Source: an uncultured Alistipes sp.
GTDB lineage: Bacteria > Bacteroidota > Bacteroidia > Bacteroidales > Rikenellaceae
DNA length: 15,055 bases
Direction of reading: 5' to 3'
Assembly (NCBI GenBank): GCA_949840605.1
Contig: CATKXN010000059.1
Location: forward strand, 1 to 15,055
Shown here: piece after piece, positions 1 through 8,364 of the stretch
Layout of the letters: every line of letters starts with the position of its first letter
Numbering within the stretch: the stretch's first letter is position 1
Made by a program: the position numbers and the translations under genes
The notes under the pieces: generated by a model
The model's input: only the letters and a program-made list of their open reading frames with translations
Databases searched by the model: none
What the model was told of the DNA's origin: nothing

Positions 1-1516
1 ATTCGTCGAAACGGTCCATGACGGCGTAAACATTCCGGTTCAGGCGGCCCACGCCCTCGAGGAACCCGAGCCAGGGATAGAATTTGGCCGATACCATCCC
101 CCGGTTGCAGTTATTGTCGGCCGTGCTTGTAAACGCGTCGTCATAAGCGAAATAGGTCCATCCGACGCAATTGCCGGCTTCGAGCAGTCCGAGACAGAAA
201 TTCTGGTAGAAATCGCCGCGGGCGATCTGCGACGGGACCACCCAGCCGCCTCCGCTGAGGTTGTTGTAGGGCGTTCCGTCGTAATTGGCGTCCTCGCCCT
301 TCACATAGAATTCGGTGACGAAGAACGGACGGTCGCCGGTCCACGTGCGGAACTCCTCCAGGAAACCGGCCTCGGGAGTCCAGACCCCGTAATAATTGAT
401 CGTCACCACATCGCAGTATTTGGCGCAGGCCTGCAGCGTCTGCCTGTCGTATTTGCCGTTGCTGTGCAGGCGGCTGCCGAAGATCAGGTGGTTGCGGTCG
501 TACTTGCGGATCACGTCCCGGTACTGCTTGTAATACTTCTCAGCCACACGCGAACGGAACTCGTCATAGGCATCCGAAAGCCCGAGCCGGACGACGTCCG
601 CAGTCTGCGTGACGGTCATGACCTCGGAGCGGTTCAGCCCCTTCTCGACGACGAAGGCCTCGGCATACCGGCGGGCCGCCGCCTCTTCGGGCAGTGAGAG
701 AAACTTATGCAGCAGCACATCCTGGTTGCCGTACCGGTAGTCCCACCCGCGGAACCCCAGTTCGTTGTCGAGCTGGTAACCCAGCATATAGGGATCATCG
801 GCTACCTGCGCGCAAATCTCGCGGGTCTTCTCGTCGAGATAGGTCTCGTAACGCTCCTCGAAGATCAGGTTCAGCCGGTTCATGTCGCGGTCGGTGTCGT
901 CATAGGTCCACGGCAGGTTCCGGGCGTCGTCCCACATAAAGGACCGCAGCATGTTCAGGGCTACGGAATGCGAGTTCTTCCGCCCCTCGGCGGGATTCAG
1001 TATCCGCTCGTTCCGGGCATTCAGCTGATACTGCGGCCGTACGCCCGTGAAATCGGCATGGTTGAATCCGTAGCCGAGCAGCAGTTCCGCCGTTTCGGCG
1101 GCCCAGTCGTCCGCCGTTGCAAAACGGCTGCTCTCGGGGTAAGCGACGTTCTGGGTGCCGCGGATGATATTCACCCCGCCCTCCGGGTCGACGAAAACCC
1201 AGCGGCGCCCCACGCGGCCCAGGCGGAAATAGCCGTCCGCGCCTTCGATCCCCGTCGCCGTCAGGTCCTTGCGGCCTCCCCAGGCCGTCAGGGCCGGAGC
1301 TTCGGGGCGGCAGCTCCCGGAGACAATCCGCGACGTCGTTTCCGTCCATTCCGCATCGCCCGGTTTCTCCGTATACCGTCCCGTCTTGTTTTCAAGTACG
1401 AGACGTTCCGCAAAATCCTTTTTATGATCGGGTTCGATATCGTGTTCCGTGGCGCATCCCGCCGTCAATCCGGCTGCAAGCAAAGCCGCACGAATGATAT
1501 AACTGTTCAGATTCAT
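1..1516 (-). CDS. GH50/agarase-like glycoside hydrolase lipoprotein (clan GH-A), 3' end outside window
   Basis: The frame stays open for 505 codons from the ATG at 1516 to the window edge, so the C-terminus is missing, probably only a short piece. The N-terminus is a lipoprotein signal (LTAGC, Cys21), which predicts an outer-membrane-anchored or surface enzyme. The region around residues 95-120 (YFRLG...RWVFVDPEGG) resembles the entry into agarase-type TIM barrels. Two features fit a retaining clan GH-A enzyme: YQLDNELGF, with Asn251-Glu252 as candidate acid/base, and FFVTEFYVKGED, with Glu402 as candidate nucleophile. The stretch NHLIFGSRL...KYCDVVTINYYG (about 342-376) resembles GH50-type beta-agarases. 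The substrate cannot be read from sequence. Agarose or another beta-galactan is the family-based guess, and another GH-A family is possible. It starts 26 bp after the stop of the upstream lipoprotein gene, so the two are probably co-transcribed. There is no Shine-Dalgarno sequence, as is usual in Bacteroidota. Confidence 0.7.
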   Translation of the reverse strand, partial: MNLNSYIIRAALLAAGLTAGCATEHDIEPDHKKDFAERLVLENKTGRYTEKPGDAEWTETTSRIVSGSCRPEAPALTAWGGRKDLTATGIEGADGYFRLGRVGRRWVFVDPEGGVNIIRGTQNVAYPESSRFATADDWAAETAELLLGYGFNHADFTGVRPQYQLNARNERILNPAEGRKNSHSVALNMLRSFMWDDARNLPWTYDDTDRDMNRLNLIFEERYETYLDEKTREICAQVADDPYMLGYQLDNELGFRGWDYRYGNQDVLLHKFLSLPEEAAARRYAEAFVVEKGLNRSEVMTVTQTADVVRLGLSDAYDEFRSRVAEKYYKQYRDVIRKYDRNHLIFGSRLHSNGKYDRQTLQACAKYCDVVTINYYGVWTPEAGFLEEFRTWTGDRPFFVTEFYVKGEDANYDGTPYNNLSGGGWVVPSQIARGDFYQNFCLGLLEAGNCVGWTYFAYDDAFTSTADNNCNRGMVSAKFYPWLGFLEGVGRLNRNVYAVMDRFDE

Positions 1517-1542
1517 TGTTTTTCTGGTTGTTGATGATTGAA

Positions 1543-3978
1543 TTATCGCGTTTCACGCATACAGCGCACCGGACGGGCATTACCGTGACCGGTATTGTTA
1601 TTGTTGTTGACCAAGCCGTTCTTGATCTGCAGCTGGTGGGAATTGTTCGACCCTTTGGTAACGCTTCCCGTGTAATAATAGGCTTCGGCCCCCATGCTTC
1701 CCAGCGAACCGCCCGAGTTGATCTCTCCGGCCGCGGGGAAGAAGACGCCTGCGGTGTCGGAACTGCCGGCGCGGAAGAAATAGCCGTTCGAGAAACTGCC
1801 GACCACCCTGGTCGTCGAAAAAGCCGTAAAGGCGTCGATCGTCGGCACCATATACCCCGGCGGACACGGATCGTAGACCGTCTTCACGCCATAGGGCCGT
1901 GCATTGGTCGCCGCATCGACCTTGTTGCCGTCGGCATTGCCCCAGAGATCGTAGTTGTGGACATCCATCCAGTGTACCGTGCTGTTGGGTTTATAGTACG
2001 TGTCGGGAGCCGTAATGCCCGAAGCGATGGTTATGCCGTACCCCTTTCCGAGACCTCCGTTCGCCGTCACGATGCGGGCGATCTCGTCGTTGTTGCCGTC
2101 GAACCGGACGAAAGCCGGCCAGTTGCCGGAGACATACGGGCTCACGAAGGGGTCCTTGCGGCCCCACTGGTACTTCATGCCGCAGTAGCATAGCGGTTTG
2201 AAATAGGAGTTCGAAGCCACGCCCTGCTGGTAAACCTTCGTGGTGAACGATTTTCCGGTGGGGATGGTTTTCGACTCGTCGGTGTATTGGATGACCGTGA
2301 TCTCCCCCACGCGTTTCTTGGGGAACCGGGTCGCATCGCCGTCCAAACGGCACATCGCGCCCAGGTTGCGGTCCATCAGCAAGAAGCGGTTCAGGCCCTG
2401 CGCTACGGCCGTTTCGTTGGTATTCGCATTGAGGATCGCATCGTCGGCGTTCAACTCGTCGGTAAACCAGATCTGCCACGACCAGACGATCCGCCCTACC
2501 CCGTCGCAGAGCGCGATGACGGCATTGCACGGTACGACATGGTCGCTCGTCGTAAACTCGATGGAGGAGCCGTCGTAGTTCACATCCGTAATCTGACCGA
2601 CGCACTCCTGCCAGAGCACGCGGGCCGACACGCCGCCCGACAATGCCGCCGAAGCGATCCCGGCGCCGTTATAATCGGTGAATCCGGCGCCGTCGATCAC
2701 TCCGGCGTCGCCGTTCCCCATCACCCGGGCGTCGAAACGGTAGGTGCCGGGCGCATGGACCAGATAGGTGTTGGCCGTCCCGCCGGCCGAAAGGTCGGTG
2801 ACGGTCTCCGAACGGCCGTTCTTCAGCGGATTGAGATTCGGCAGCACCATCACGTCGATATCGGCGGCACCTTTGCCGCTCGTCCGGCTGAGCACGATCC
2901 AGTCGGGAGCCGAGGCTTCCCAGAACGCATCCTCGGATTTCGTCTCGCCGTTCTCGTATTCGAGCTCCACCTTGCTCTCGGCGATCCGGATGCCCTTGAT
3001 GGCTGTAGACTGCGTTTTGTTGGCGCCCAGGTAAATAAGCTGCTTGCTGTTGGCCTCTTCACCGATAGCTCCCGAAGTGACACTGAAGGTGTAATCCTGC
3101 CGGATGGGGCCCGGCGAAAGGCTCAGGGAGAGTTTATTGACGGCTCCCGGCTTCAGGTCCGCCGCCTCGCAGACCGAAAGTTCGAGCGAACTTTTGGACG
3201 TGCTGCCCGAAACCGAAAGATTCAGACCCACCAGCTTCGCCGGAAGCACGACCGCATGGGCCAGATAGGGCTTTCCCTTCTCCATCGTGAGCCCCTCGCC
3301 GAAATCGAGGGTCACGCTGTTGCCGTTCGTCGTACGCATATTGACCGTCGTGGTCGCCGCATCGAGTTTGTAGGGCCCCGTGAGCCCTTTGCCGGTACCC
3401 GCTCCGACGGAAGTCAGCGTAAGCGTCTTCAGTACGAGGTCGCAGGTCGACGAAAGGTCCAGTTCCAGCAGAGAGAGTGCGGGGGAGAGTTCCAGCTCCA
3501 CGTGCTTTTCCCCGGCCGACTCCTTCACGACGGCCAGCGCGCTGCTGACCATGTATTTCTCGACCCCGTCCTCCACTCGCTGGGTTTCGGCCAGTTCGAG
3601 CGACAGTCCCGACGGATCGGCCTCGGCCGTCTCCGGCAAAGCCTGGGAGGGGGCTATCGCATAAAAGATGTGCGACCGGCGGCCGTACTCCCACTCCTGT
3701 TCGGCGGAGAAACCGGCGGCGGAAGCATCCGCCTCCGTCGAAGTCCGGGCATAGGTGGTCCACACCTTCGTCGGCGCATAATAAAAGTCTACGGCATCGT
3801 CCGCATTCCATCGAAGTCGGTACGGCTCGTGCTCCGCATCCGCATATTCCAGGGATGCGGCCGTTACCGTCGCCCGGGTTTCGTCCGTATAGGTACCTTC
3901 GGGACCGAAATCGTTCGGTTCGATACAGCTGCCCGCCAGTAACGATACAACCACAAACAGGGTAGATTTTTTAATCAT
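1543..3978 (-). CDS. Fimbrillin (Mfa)-like lipoprotein with C-terminal FISUMP domain
   Basis: This 811-aa protein begins at MIKKSTLFVVV. That start places a lipoprotein signal with Cys18 (LLAGSC) at the N-terminus; the longer open frame upstream has no signal and covers the promoter region. Residues about 19-290 look like a Mfa-like/fimbrillin N-domain, with beta-rich segments such as HIFYAIAP and YLAHAVVLPAKLVGLNLSVSG. Residues about 295-415 contain a BACON-like beta segment (WIVLSRTSGKGAADIDVMV). Residues about 530-811 match the Fibrobacter succinogenes major paralogous (FISUMP) domain: LMDRNLGAM, CYCGMKYQWGRKDPF, YDPCPPGYMVPT and the final ARPVRCMRE. A poly-Asn stretch lies at 791-795. The role is probably surface exposed, in adhesion or glycan binding, but no biochemical function can be assigned. 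It is the first gene of a leftward pair with the glycoside hydrolase and is divergent from the HTCS gene, which likely controls it. Confidence 0.85.
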   Translation of the reverse strand: MIKKSTLFVVVSLLAGSCIEPNDFGPEGTYTDETRATVTAASLEYADAEHEPYRLRWNADDAVDFYYAPTKVWTTYARTSTEADASAAGFSAEQEWEYGRRSHIFYAIAPSQALPETAEADPSGLSLELAETQRVEDGVEKYMVSSALAVVKESAGEKHVELELSPALSLLELDLSSTCDLVLKTLTLTSVGAGTGKGLTGPYKLDAATTTVNMRTTNGNSVTLDFGEGLTMEKGKPYLAHAVVLPAKLVGLNLSVSGSTSKSSLELSVCEAADLKPGAVNKLSLSLSPGPIRQDYTFSVTSGAIGEEANSKQLIYLGANKTQSTAIKGIRIAESKVELEYENGETKSEDAFWEASAPDWIVLSRTSGKGAADIDVMVLPNLNPLKNGRSETVTDLSAGGTANTYLVHAPGTYRFDARVMGNGDAGVIDGAGFTDYNGAGIASAALSGGVSARVLWQECVGQITDVNYDGSSIEFTTSDHVVPCNAVIALCDGVGRIVWSWQIWFTDELNADDAILNANTNETAVAQGLNRFLLMDRNLGAMCRLDGDATRFPKKRVGEITVIQYTDESKTIPTGKSFTTKVYQQGVASNSYFKPLCYCGMKYQWGRKDPFVSPYVSGNWPAFVRFDGNNDEIARIVTANGGLGKGYGITIASGITAPDTYYKPNSTVHWMDVHNYDLWGNADGNKVDAATNARPYGVKTVYDPCPPGYMVPTIDAFTAFSTTRVVGSFSNGYFFRAGSSDTAGVFFPAAGEINSGGSLGSMGAEAYYYTGSVTKGSNNSHQLQIKNGLVNNNNNTGHGNARPVRCMRETR

Positions 3979-4034
3979 AGGATTTAGATTTAAGTTAGGT
4001 TCCGTTCGGCCGGGCCTCAGCCCTTCCGACGATA

Positions 4035-4042
4035 CAAAATAA
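4035..4042 (-). promoter_or_regulatory. Candidate -7 box for the lipoprotein/glycoside hydrolase pair
   Basis: Read on the minus strand this is TTATTTTG, a 7/8 match to the Bacteroidota -7 consensus TAnnTTTG. It would give a leader of about 50 nt before the ATG at 3978. No convincing TTTG -33 element lies about 20 bp upstream, so the site is only tentative. A weak or activator-dependent promoter would fit control by the neighbouring HTCS regulator. Confidence 0.35.
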
Positions 4043-4079
4043 TTGTTTTTCCTCCGGTCCCGAGGGGTAGGATCGTTCG

Positions 4080-4205
4080 GATTTGAGGGTAATTTTTGAT
4101 TTTCGGGCCTAATTGCAGGCTCCCGGACTCCGTTATGCAGGGAAATAAACGAAAATTCCGTCTGAGATGCGGGGTAATTTTGAACGGATTTGCGGGTAGT
4201 TTCGA
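4080..4205. promoter_or_regulatory. Three direct repeats in the divergent region; candidate HTCS operator
   Basis: Three similar elements lie in the same orientation: GATTTGAGGGTAATTTTTGA (4080-4099), GATGCGGGGTAATTTTGA (4166-4183) and GATTTGCGGGTAGTTTCGA (4187-4205). The shared core is GGGTARTTTY..GA. The cores of the last two are 22 bp apart, two helical turns, as expected when an AraC-type dimer binds direct half-sites on one DNA face. The first is 85 bp from the second, close to eight turns. They sit between the HTCS gene and the lipoprotein operon. The repeats are seen directly; the operator role is inference. I see nothing else clear in the rest of the 298-bp intergenic region (3979-4276) apart from the candidate promoters. 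Confidence 0.5.
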
Positions 4206-4265
4206 CCGCCCGAAAAAATAGTTCCGATTTTCGCCGGAATCCTTTTTTTATCGCCGGCGAGTCAT

Positions 4266-4273
4266 TAAATTTG
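4266..4273 (+). promoter_or_regulatory. Candidate -7 box immediately before the HTCS start codon
   Basis: TAAATTTG matches TAnnTTTG exactly. The -33 side is only a T-run (4243-4249) without a clear TTTG. The box ends 3 bp before the ATG at 4277, so transcription would start at or next to the start codon, giving a leaderless or nearly leaderless mRNA. The match could instead be accidental, with the real promoter further upstream. Confidence 0.4.
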
Positions 4274-4276
4274 CGT

Positions 4277-7200
4277 ATGAACCTCTCCGAAACCGTTCGC
4301 AGCAAACTTCCGAAACTGCTGCTTCCGATTTTATGCCTGATCCCCTGGACCCTGCAGGGAGCTTCGTACCGGTTTATCCGCGTAAGCCGGCTCGAATCGT
4401 TCTCCAACAGTTCGGTCTTCTCCGTCTGTCAGGACGGGTTGGGGGCCATTTGGCTCAACACCAACTACGGACTCTACCGCTATAACGGCACATCGCTCGA
4501 CTTCCGGCAGGAGCCCATGCCCATGCGCCCCCTCTGCGGCAACGGCGGCGAGCGGGTCTATGTCTGTTCCTACGATGCCATTCTCTGCTACGACATCCGC
4601 ACGAACCGTCCCCGGCGGCTCTGCTCCCCGGAAATCGACTATCCGAACTGCGCCCTGTATGCCGAAGAGGAACGGCTGTGGGTCGGATCGGGCGGCCGCA
4701 TTTTCGAACGCTGCGGCGACTCGCTCCGCATGCGTTACAGCCTGCCTGGTCCCCACACCTCCGTCACCGCCCTCTGCCGTTCGCAGGCGGGCGCCCTGCT
4801 GGCCGCAACATCCGAAGGCGCGCTCTACGAGATCGGCGGCGACGGCCAGGTCCGCTGCCGCATGACCGCCGCCGGAAACATCTGCACGCTCTATCCCGAC
4901 AGCCGGGGCGATCTCTGGATCGGAACGATGGACCGCGGCTGCTGGCGGCTCGGCAGCGACTGTACGGTCATCGGACACTACGACCGGAATGCTACAGGAG
5001 GCATGCGGCTGAAAAGCAATCTGGTCCGGACCTTCTGCGAAGACCGCAGGGGAAATCTCTGGATCGGAACGATGAACGGCATCGACCGCCTCGGGACTGA
5101 CCGCCTGTGCCGCACGGACGAGCCGGGCGCCCTCGGCGAAAGCTCGGTGTGGAGCCTCCGTGCCGACAACCAGGGAGGTATTTGGGTCGGCACGTTCTAC
5201 GACGGCATCTACTACTGCAACTCCGACAACTATCCGTTCGACCCGGTTCTGCTCCCGGCCGACCGCGAGGTGAAGCTCATCAACGCCATGGTCGAGGACA
5301 AACGCGGCGATTTGTGGATACTGACCGACAAGTTCGGCATGTTCCGCCAGTCGGCGCACGACGGACAAATCCGTTACATCGCGGGCAGCGGCGACCATAA
5401 ATTCAAATCCGCCTGGTACGACGCCGACGAAGACGCCATCTGGGCCGGGTCCTACATGGGGACGCTGCGCAGGTACGACATCGCGGCCCGGAGGTGGTCG
5501 GACTACACCTTTCGCAGCGAAGACGGCTCCGGCGGCACCGAAACCGTCAACGACATCAAATTCCGCGATGGCCGGCTTTATCTGGGAACCGCACGCGGTG
5601 TGCTCGTATTCGACAAGAGGAGCGCACAGGTAGTCCGCAATCCGATCGAAGGTTACGACGGGATCGTCTTCTCGCTGGCATTCGACGACCGCGACCGGTT
5701 GTGGATCGGCGGCATAGGCGTCCATATCCTCGACCTGAAAAGCGGCCGTATGACCCGCTACGCCGCCCATGACGGCAACAACTACGATTCGAAGCTCAAT
5801 TTCTTCAAACTCTTCTGCGACCACGACGGCTGCATGTGGGGCGCGAGCCTCGGGCAGGGATTCATCCGCCTCGACACACAGCAAGAAGTGCGCTACACGC
5901 AGGAGAACATCGGCCTGGCGGACAATTTCACCAGTTTCATCGGCGAGGTCGACCCCGACGTTCTGCTCATCGGCACGAACAGCGGTCTGTCGCTGTTCAA
6001 CACCCGGACCAACCGCTGCTACAACTACAACCGCAACAATGGACTGGGTATCGGTTCGGCCCGGAGCGGCTGCATCCTCAGACGCGCCAACGGCGACATC
6101 GTGATCGGCGGCATCGACGGCATCGAGACCCTCACGCCCTCGCAGGTCGAGTTCTCCGACGACAGCATCGACATCGCTTTCGACCGTCTGATCGTCAACA
6201 ATCAGCGTATCAGCCCGGGGGTTCCCGGCGGCGACAGGCAGCCGATTCTGCAGCAGGAGCTGCCGTTCACGCAGAAACTCGTGTTGCAGCACCGCCAGCG
6301 GAATCTCTCGGTGGAACTGGCTTCGTTCGACTTCGAAAAGGTCTATCCGATCTTCTACGAATACCTGCTCGAAGGGTACGACAGCGAATGGACCCTCTTT
6401 TCGCCCGAACACCCGATCGTCTACATGAACCTGCCGCCCGGCAATTACCGGCTGTGCGTACGGGCCGCACACACCAAATCCAGCAACAGCCATACGCACA
6501 TCGCGCTTCCCATCGAAATCCGCGCCGTCTGGTATGCCACCCTGCCGGCCCGCATCTTCTACTATTTCGCCGCCCTGGCCCTGCTGGGTTGGTTGCTTTA
6601 CGCTTTTTACTCACGGATGCTGCTGGCCGAACGGCTGAAACAGAAAGAGACCGAAAACCTGGAACGCATGCGCTTTTTCATCAATATCTCGCATGAACTG
6701 CGGACACCGCTGACACTCATCATCGGACAGCTCGAACTCTTCTTCCGCAACCACGGACACGCCTCGCCCGGAACCGAAAACATCGAGATCACCTATCGCA
6801 ACGCCCTGAGCATGCAGCGGATCGTCTCCGACCTGCTGGATTTCGAGAAACAGAACCAGGGCTACACGAACATTACGGTTTCGGAAACGGACCTCGTCCC
6901 GTTCATCGCCGACATACAAGATTCGTTCGCACAGTATGCCAACTACCGTAACATCCGTCTGAAACTGCATCGCCCCACCCAGTCCGTAACCGTAAGCATC
7001 GACAGAAAACAAATGCAGCGCGTCTTTTCCAACCTGCTGATCAACGCATTCAAATACACACCCGACGGCGGGCGCATCGACATCGGCATCCGCATCGAAC
7101 GCCGCCGCGGGGACGACGGCATCGTTACGATCACCTTTGCCGATACGGGGTGCGGCATCTCGGAAAAGGCCCTGCCGCGCATCTTCGATCCCTTCTACCA

Positions 7201-8245
7201 GGACACCGCCGCCACCTCGCGCGACCGTCACAACCACGGCACAGGCATCGGACTGGCCCTGAGCCGGGGCATCCTCGAACTGCACCACGGAACCCTGACC
7301 GCACAAAACAACCGGAGCGGAGGCGCCCTCTTTACCGTCACGCTCCCGTGCGGCCGGAAATGGTATGCCGGCGACGACAAGGTGACATCCGTCGAACAGT
7401 CCCGGCCGGAGTGCGCCGCAGCACCGCTGCCGTCCCGCATTCACACACCCGTTACCGGAGAGACTCCGGAAAAAGGCTACAAAATGCTGATCGTCGAGGA
7501 CGACGCCGAACTGCGGACCCTGCTGCATTCCATTTTCAAACGGGATTACCGGGTCTGCGAAGCCTCCGACGGCGCCGAGGGGTACAGCATGGCCAAAAAA
7601 CTGCAGCCCGACATCGTCATCAGCGACGTGGTGATGCCGGTGATGGACGGTCTGAGCCTCTGCGGCAAACTGCGTCAGGACCTCGAAACCTGTCACATTC
7701 CGATCATCCTGCTGACCGCCCAGCCCTCGACCGGCCTCAGTCTCGAAAGCATCAGCCGGGGCGCCGATGACTACATCACCAAGCCGTTCAACATCAGCCA
7801 GCTCGAAGCGCGCTGCCGCAACCTGCTGGAGAACCGGCAGCGAATGCGCCGGAAATACAGCCGTTCGATCGCGGGTTCCGATGTGGTGACCACCAACGAC
7901 AAGGACGCCACTTTCCTGGCAGCGGCGACCGAAGCGGTCGAACGAAATCTCTATAAGGAGGACATCAACGTCCAGACGCTGTGCCGCGAGCTGAACATCA
8001 GCAAAACGATCCTGACCCAGAAGATCAAGGGCATTACGGGACACAGTCCGGGAGAATTCATCGAAATGATCCGGTTCAAACAGGCCGCAGCGTTGCTCTG
8101 CGACGGCGGACGGCTGATTTCGGAGGTCTCCTACGAATTGGGATTCAGCTCGCCCAAATATTTCACCATCCGTTTCAAGAAACAGTTCGGCCAGACACCG
8201 ACGCAGTTTCAGGCGGAACACGCTAAAACGAAACAAACCGAATGA
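4277..8245 (+). CDS. Hybrid two-component system (HTCS) sensor kinase/response regulator
   Basis: This 1322-aa single-chain regulator has all the usual HTCS parts. A signal peptide (KLLLPILCLIPWTLQGA, residues about 11-28) leads into a periplasmic sensor of repeated reg_prop blades, with motifs such as LWVGS, LWIGTMDRG, LWIGTMNGI, IWVGTFYDG, LYLGTARG and LWIGGIGV. A Y_Y_Y domain follows at about 667-750, then one membrane helix (about 760-779). The cytoplasmic part holds HisKA with the phospho-accepting His806 (ISHELRTP), HATPase_c (Asn923, DTGCG from 956, GTGIGLALS from 988), a receiver with Asp1117 (VISDVVMPVMDG) and a C-terminal AraC-type HTH (about 1220-1318). All catalytic residues look intact. 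HTCS proteins usually bind an oligosaccharide in the periplasm and activate a polysaccharide-use locus; the likely target here is the divergent lipoprotein/glycoside hydrolase pair. The start at 4277 is chosen because it gives the signal peptide; an in-frame ATG at 4190 would bury it. Confidence 0.95.
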   Translation: MNLSETVRSKLPKLLLPILCLIPWTLQGASYRFIRVSRLESFSNSSVFSVCQDGLGAIWLNTNYGLYRYNGTSLDFRQEPMPMRPLCGNGGERVYVCSYDAILCYDIRTNRPRRLCSPEIDYPNCALYAEEERLWVGSGGRIFERCGDSLRMRYSLPGPHTSVTALCRSQAGALLAATSEGALYEIGGDGQVRCRMTAAGNICTLYPDSRGDLWIGTMDRGCWRLGSDCTVIGHYDRNATGGMRLKSNLVRTFCEDRRGNLWIGTMNGIDRLGTDRLCRTDEPGALGESSVWSLRADNQGGIWVGTFYDGIYYCNSDNYPFDPVLLPADREVKLINAMVEDKRGDLWILTDKFGMFRQSAHDGQIRYIAGSGDHKFKSAWYDADEDAIWAGSYMGTLRRYDIAARRWSDYTFRSEDGSGGTETVNDIKFRDGRLYLGTARGVLVFDKRSAQVVRNPIEGYDGIVFSLAFDDRDRLWIGGIGVHILDLKSGRMTRYAAHDGNNYDSKLNFFKLFCDHDGCMWGASLGQGFIRLDTQQEVRYTQENIGLADNFTSFIGEVDPDVLLIGTNSGLSLFNTRTNRCYNYNRNNGLGIGSARSGCILRRANGDIVIGGIDGIETLTPSQVEFSDDSIDIAFDRLIVNNQRISPGVPGGDRQPILQQELPFTQKLVLQHRQRNLSVELASFDFEKVYPIFYEYLLEGYDSEWTLFSPEHPIVYMNLPPGNYRLCVRAAHTKSSNSHTHIALPIEIRAVWYATLPARIFYYFAALALLGWLLYAFYSRMLLAERLKQKETENLERMRFFINISHELRTPLTLIIGQLELFFRNHGHASPGTENIEITYRNALSMQRIVSDLLDFEKQNQGYTNITVSETDLVPFIADIQDSFAQYANYRNIRLKLHRPTQSVTVSIDRKQMQRVFSNLLINAFKYTPDGGRIDIGIRIERRRGDDGIVTITFADTGCGISEKALPRIFDPFYQDTAATSRDRHNHGTGIGLALSRGILELHHGTLTAQNNRSGGALFTVTLPCGRKWYAGDDKVTSVEQSRPECAAAPLPSRIHTPVTGETPEKGYKMLIVEDDAELRTLLHSIFKRDYRVCEASDGAEGYSMAKKLQPDIVISDVVMPVMDGLSLCGKLRQDLETCHIPIILLTAQPSTGLSLESISRGADDYITKPFNISQLEARCRNLLENRQRMRRKYSRSIAGSDVVTTNDKDATFLAAATEAVERNLYKEDINVQTLCRELNISKTILTQKIKGITGHSPGEFIEMIRFKQAAALLCDGGRLISEVSYELGFSSPKYFTIRFKKQFGQTPTQFQAEHAKTKQTE

Positions 8246-8277
8246 ACTTCGGATTCGGGCCGCAGGAAACCGAGCAT

Positions 8278-8315
8278 AAAAAAACAGAGTTGCGACTGTC
8301 CATAAGTCACAACTC
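8278..8315 (-). terminator. Intrinsic terminator for the saccharopine dehydrogenase-like gene
   Basis: GAGTTG (8287-8292) pairs with CAACTC (8310-8315) and GACT (8294-8297) with AGTC (8305-8308), with one C/A mismatch and a 7-nt loop. On the minus strand the hairpin is followed by a run of seven T (8284-8278), the hallmark of an intrinsic terminator for the leftward gene ending at 8365. On the plus strand no T-run follows, so it is not an obvious terminator for the HTCS gene. Confidence 0.75.
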
Positions 8316-8364
8316 CATTTGAATGCGAATGAAATGTACGGCAAATATGCCGCGGCGTCCGTAG

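Noticed and set aside
2287..3942. Plus-strand open frame (551 codons) opposite the lipoprotein
   Set aside because: It is Arg/Gly/His-rich without motifs, and the opposite strand encodes a coherent signal peptide and FISUMP domain.
3979..4407. 143-residue N-terminal extension of the lipoprotein gene
   Set aside because: It would cross the candidate promoter and repeats and the HTCS start, and it would bury the lipoprotein signal.
4331..6499. Long minus-strand open frame (722 codons) opposite the HTCS sensor
   Set aside because: It is a Val/Ala/Asp-rich mirror of the repeated sensor blades and has no domain of its own.
8339..8352. Small hairpin CGGCA/TGCCG just before the end of the saccharopine dehydrogenase-like gene
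   Set aside because: It has only five pairs and no T-run on either strand, so it is not supported as a terminator.
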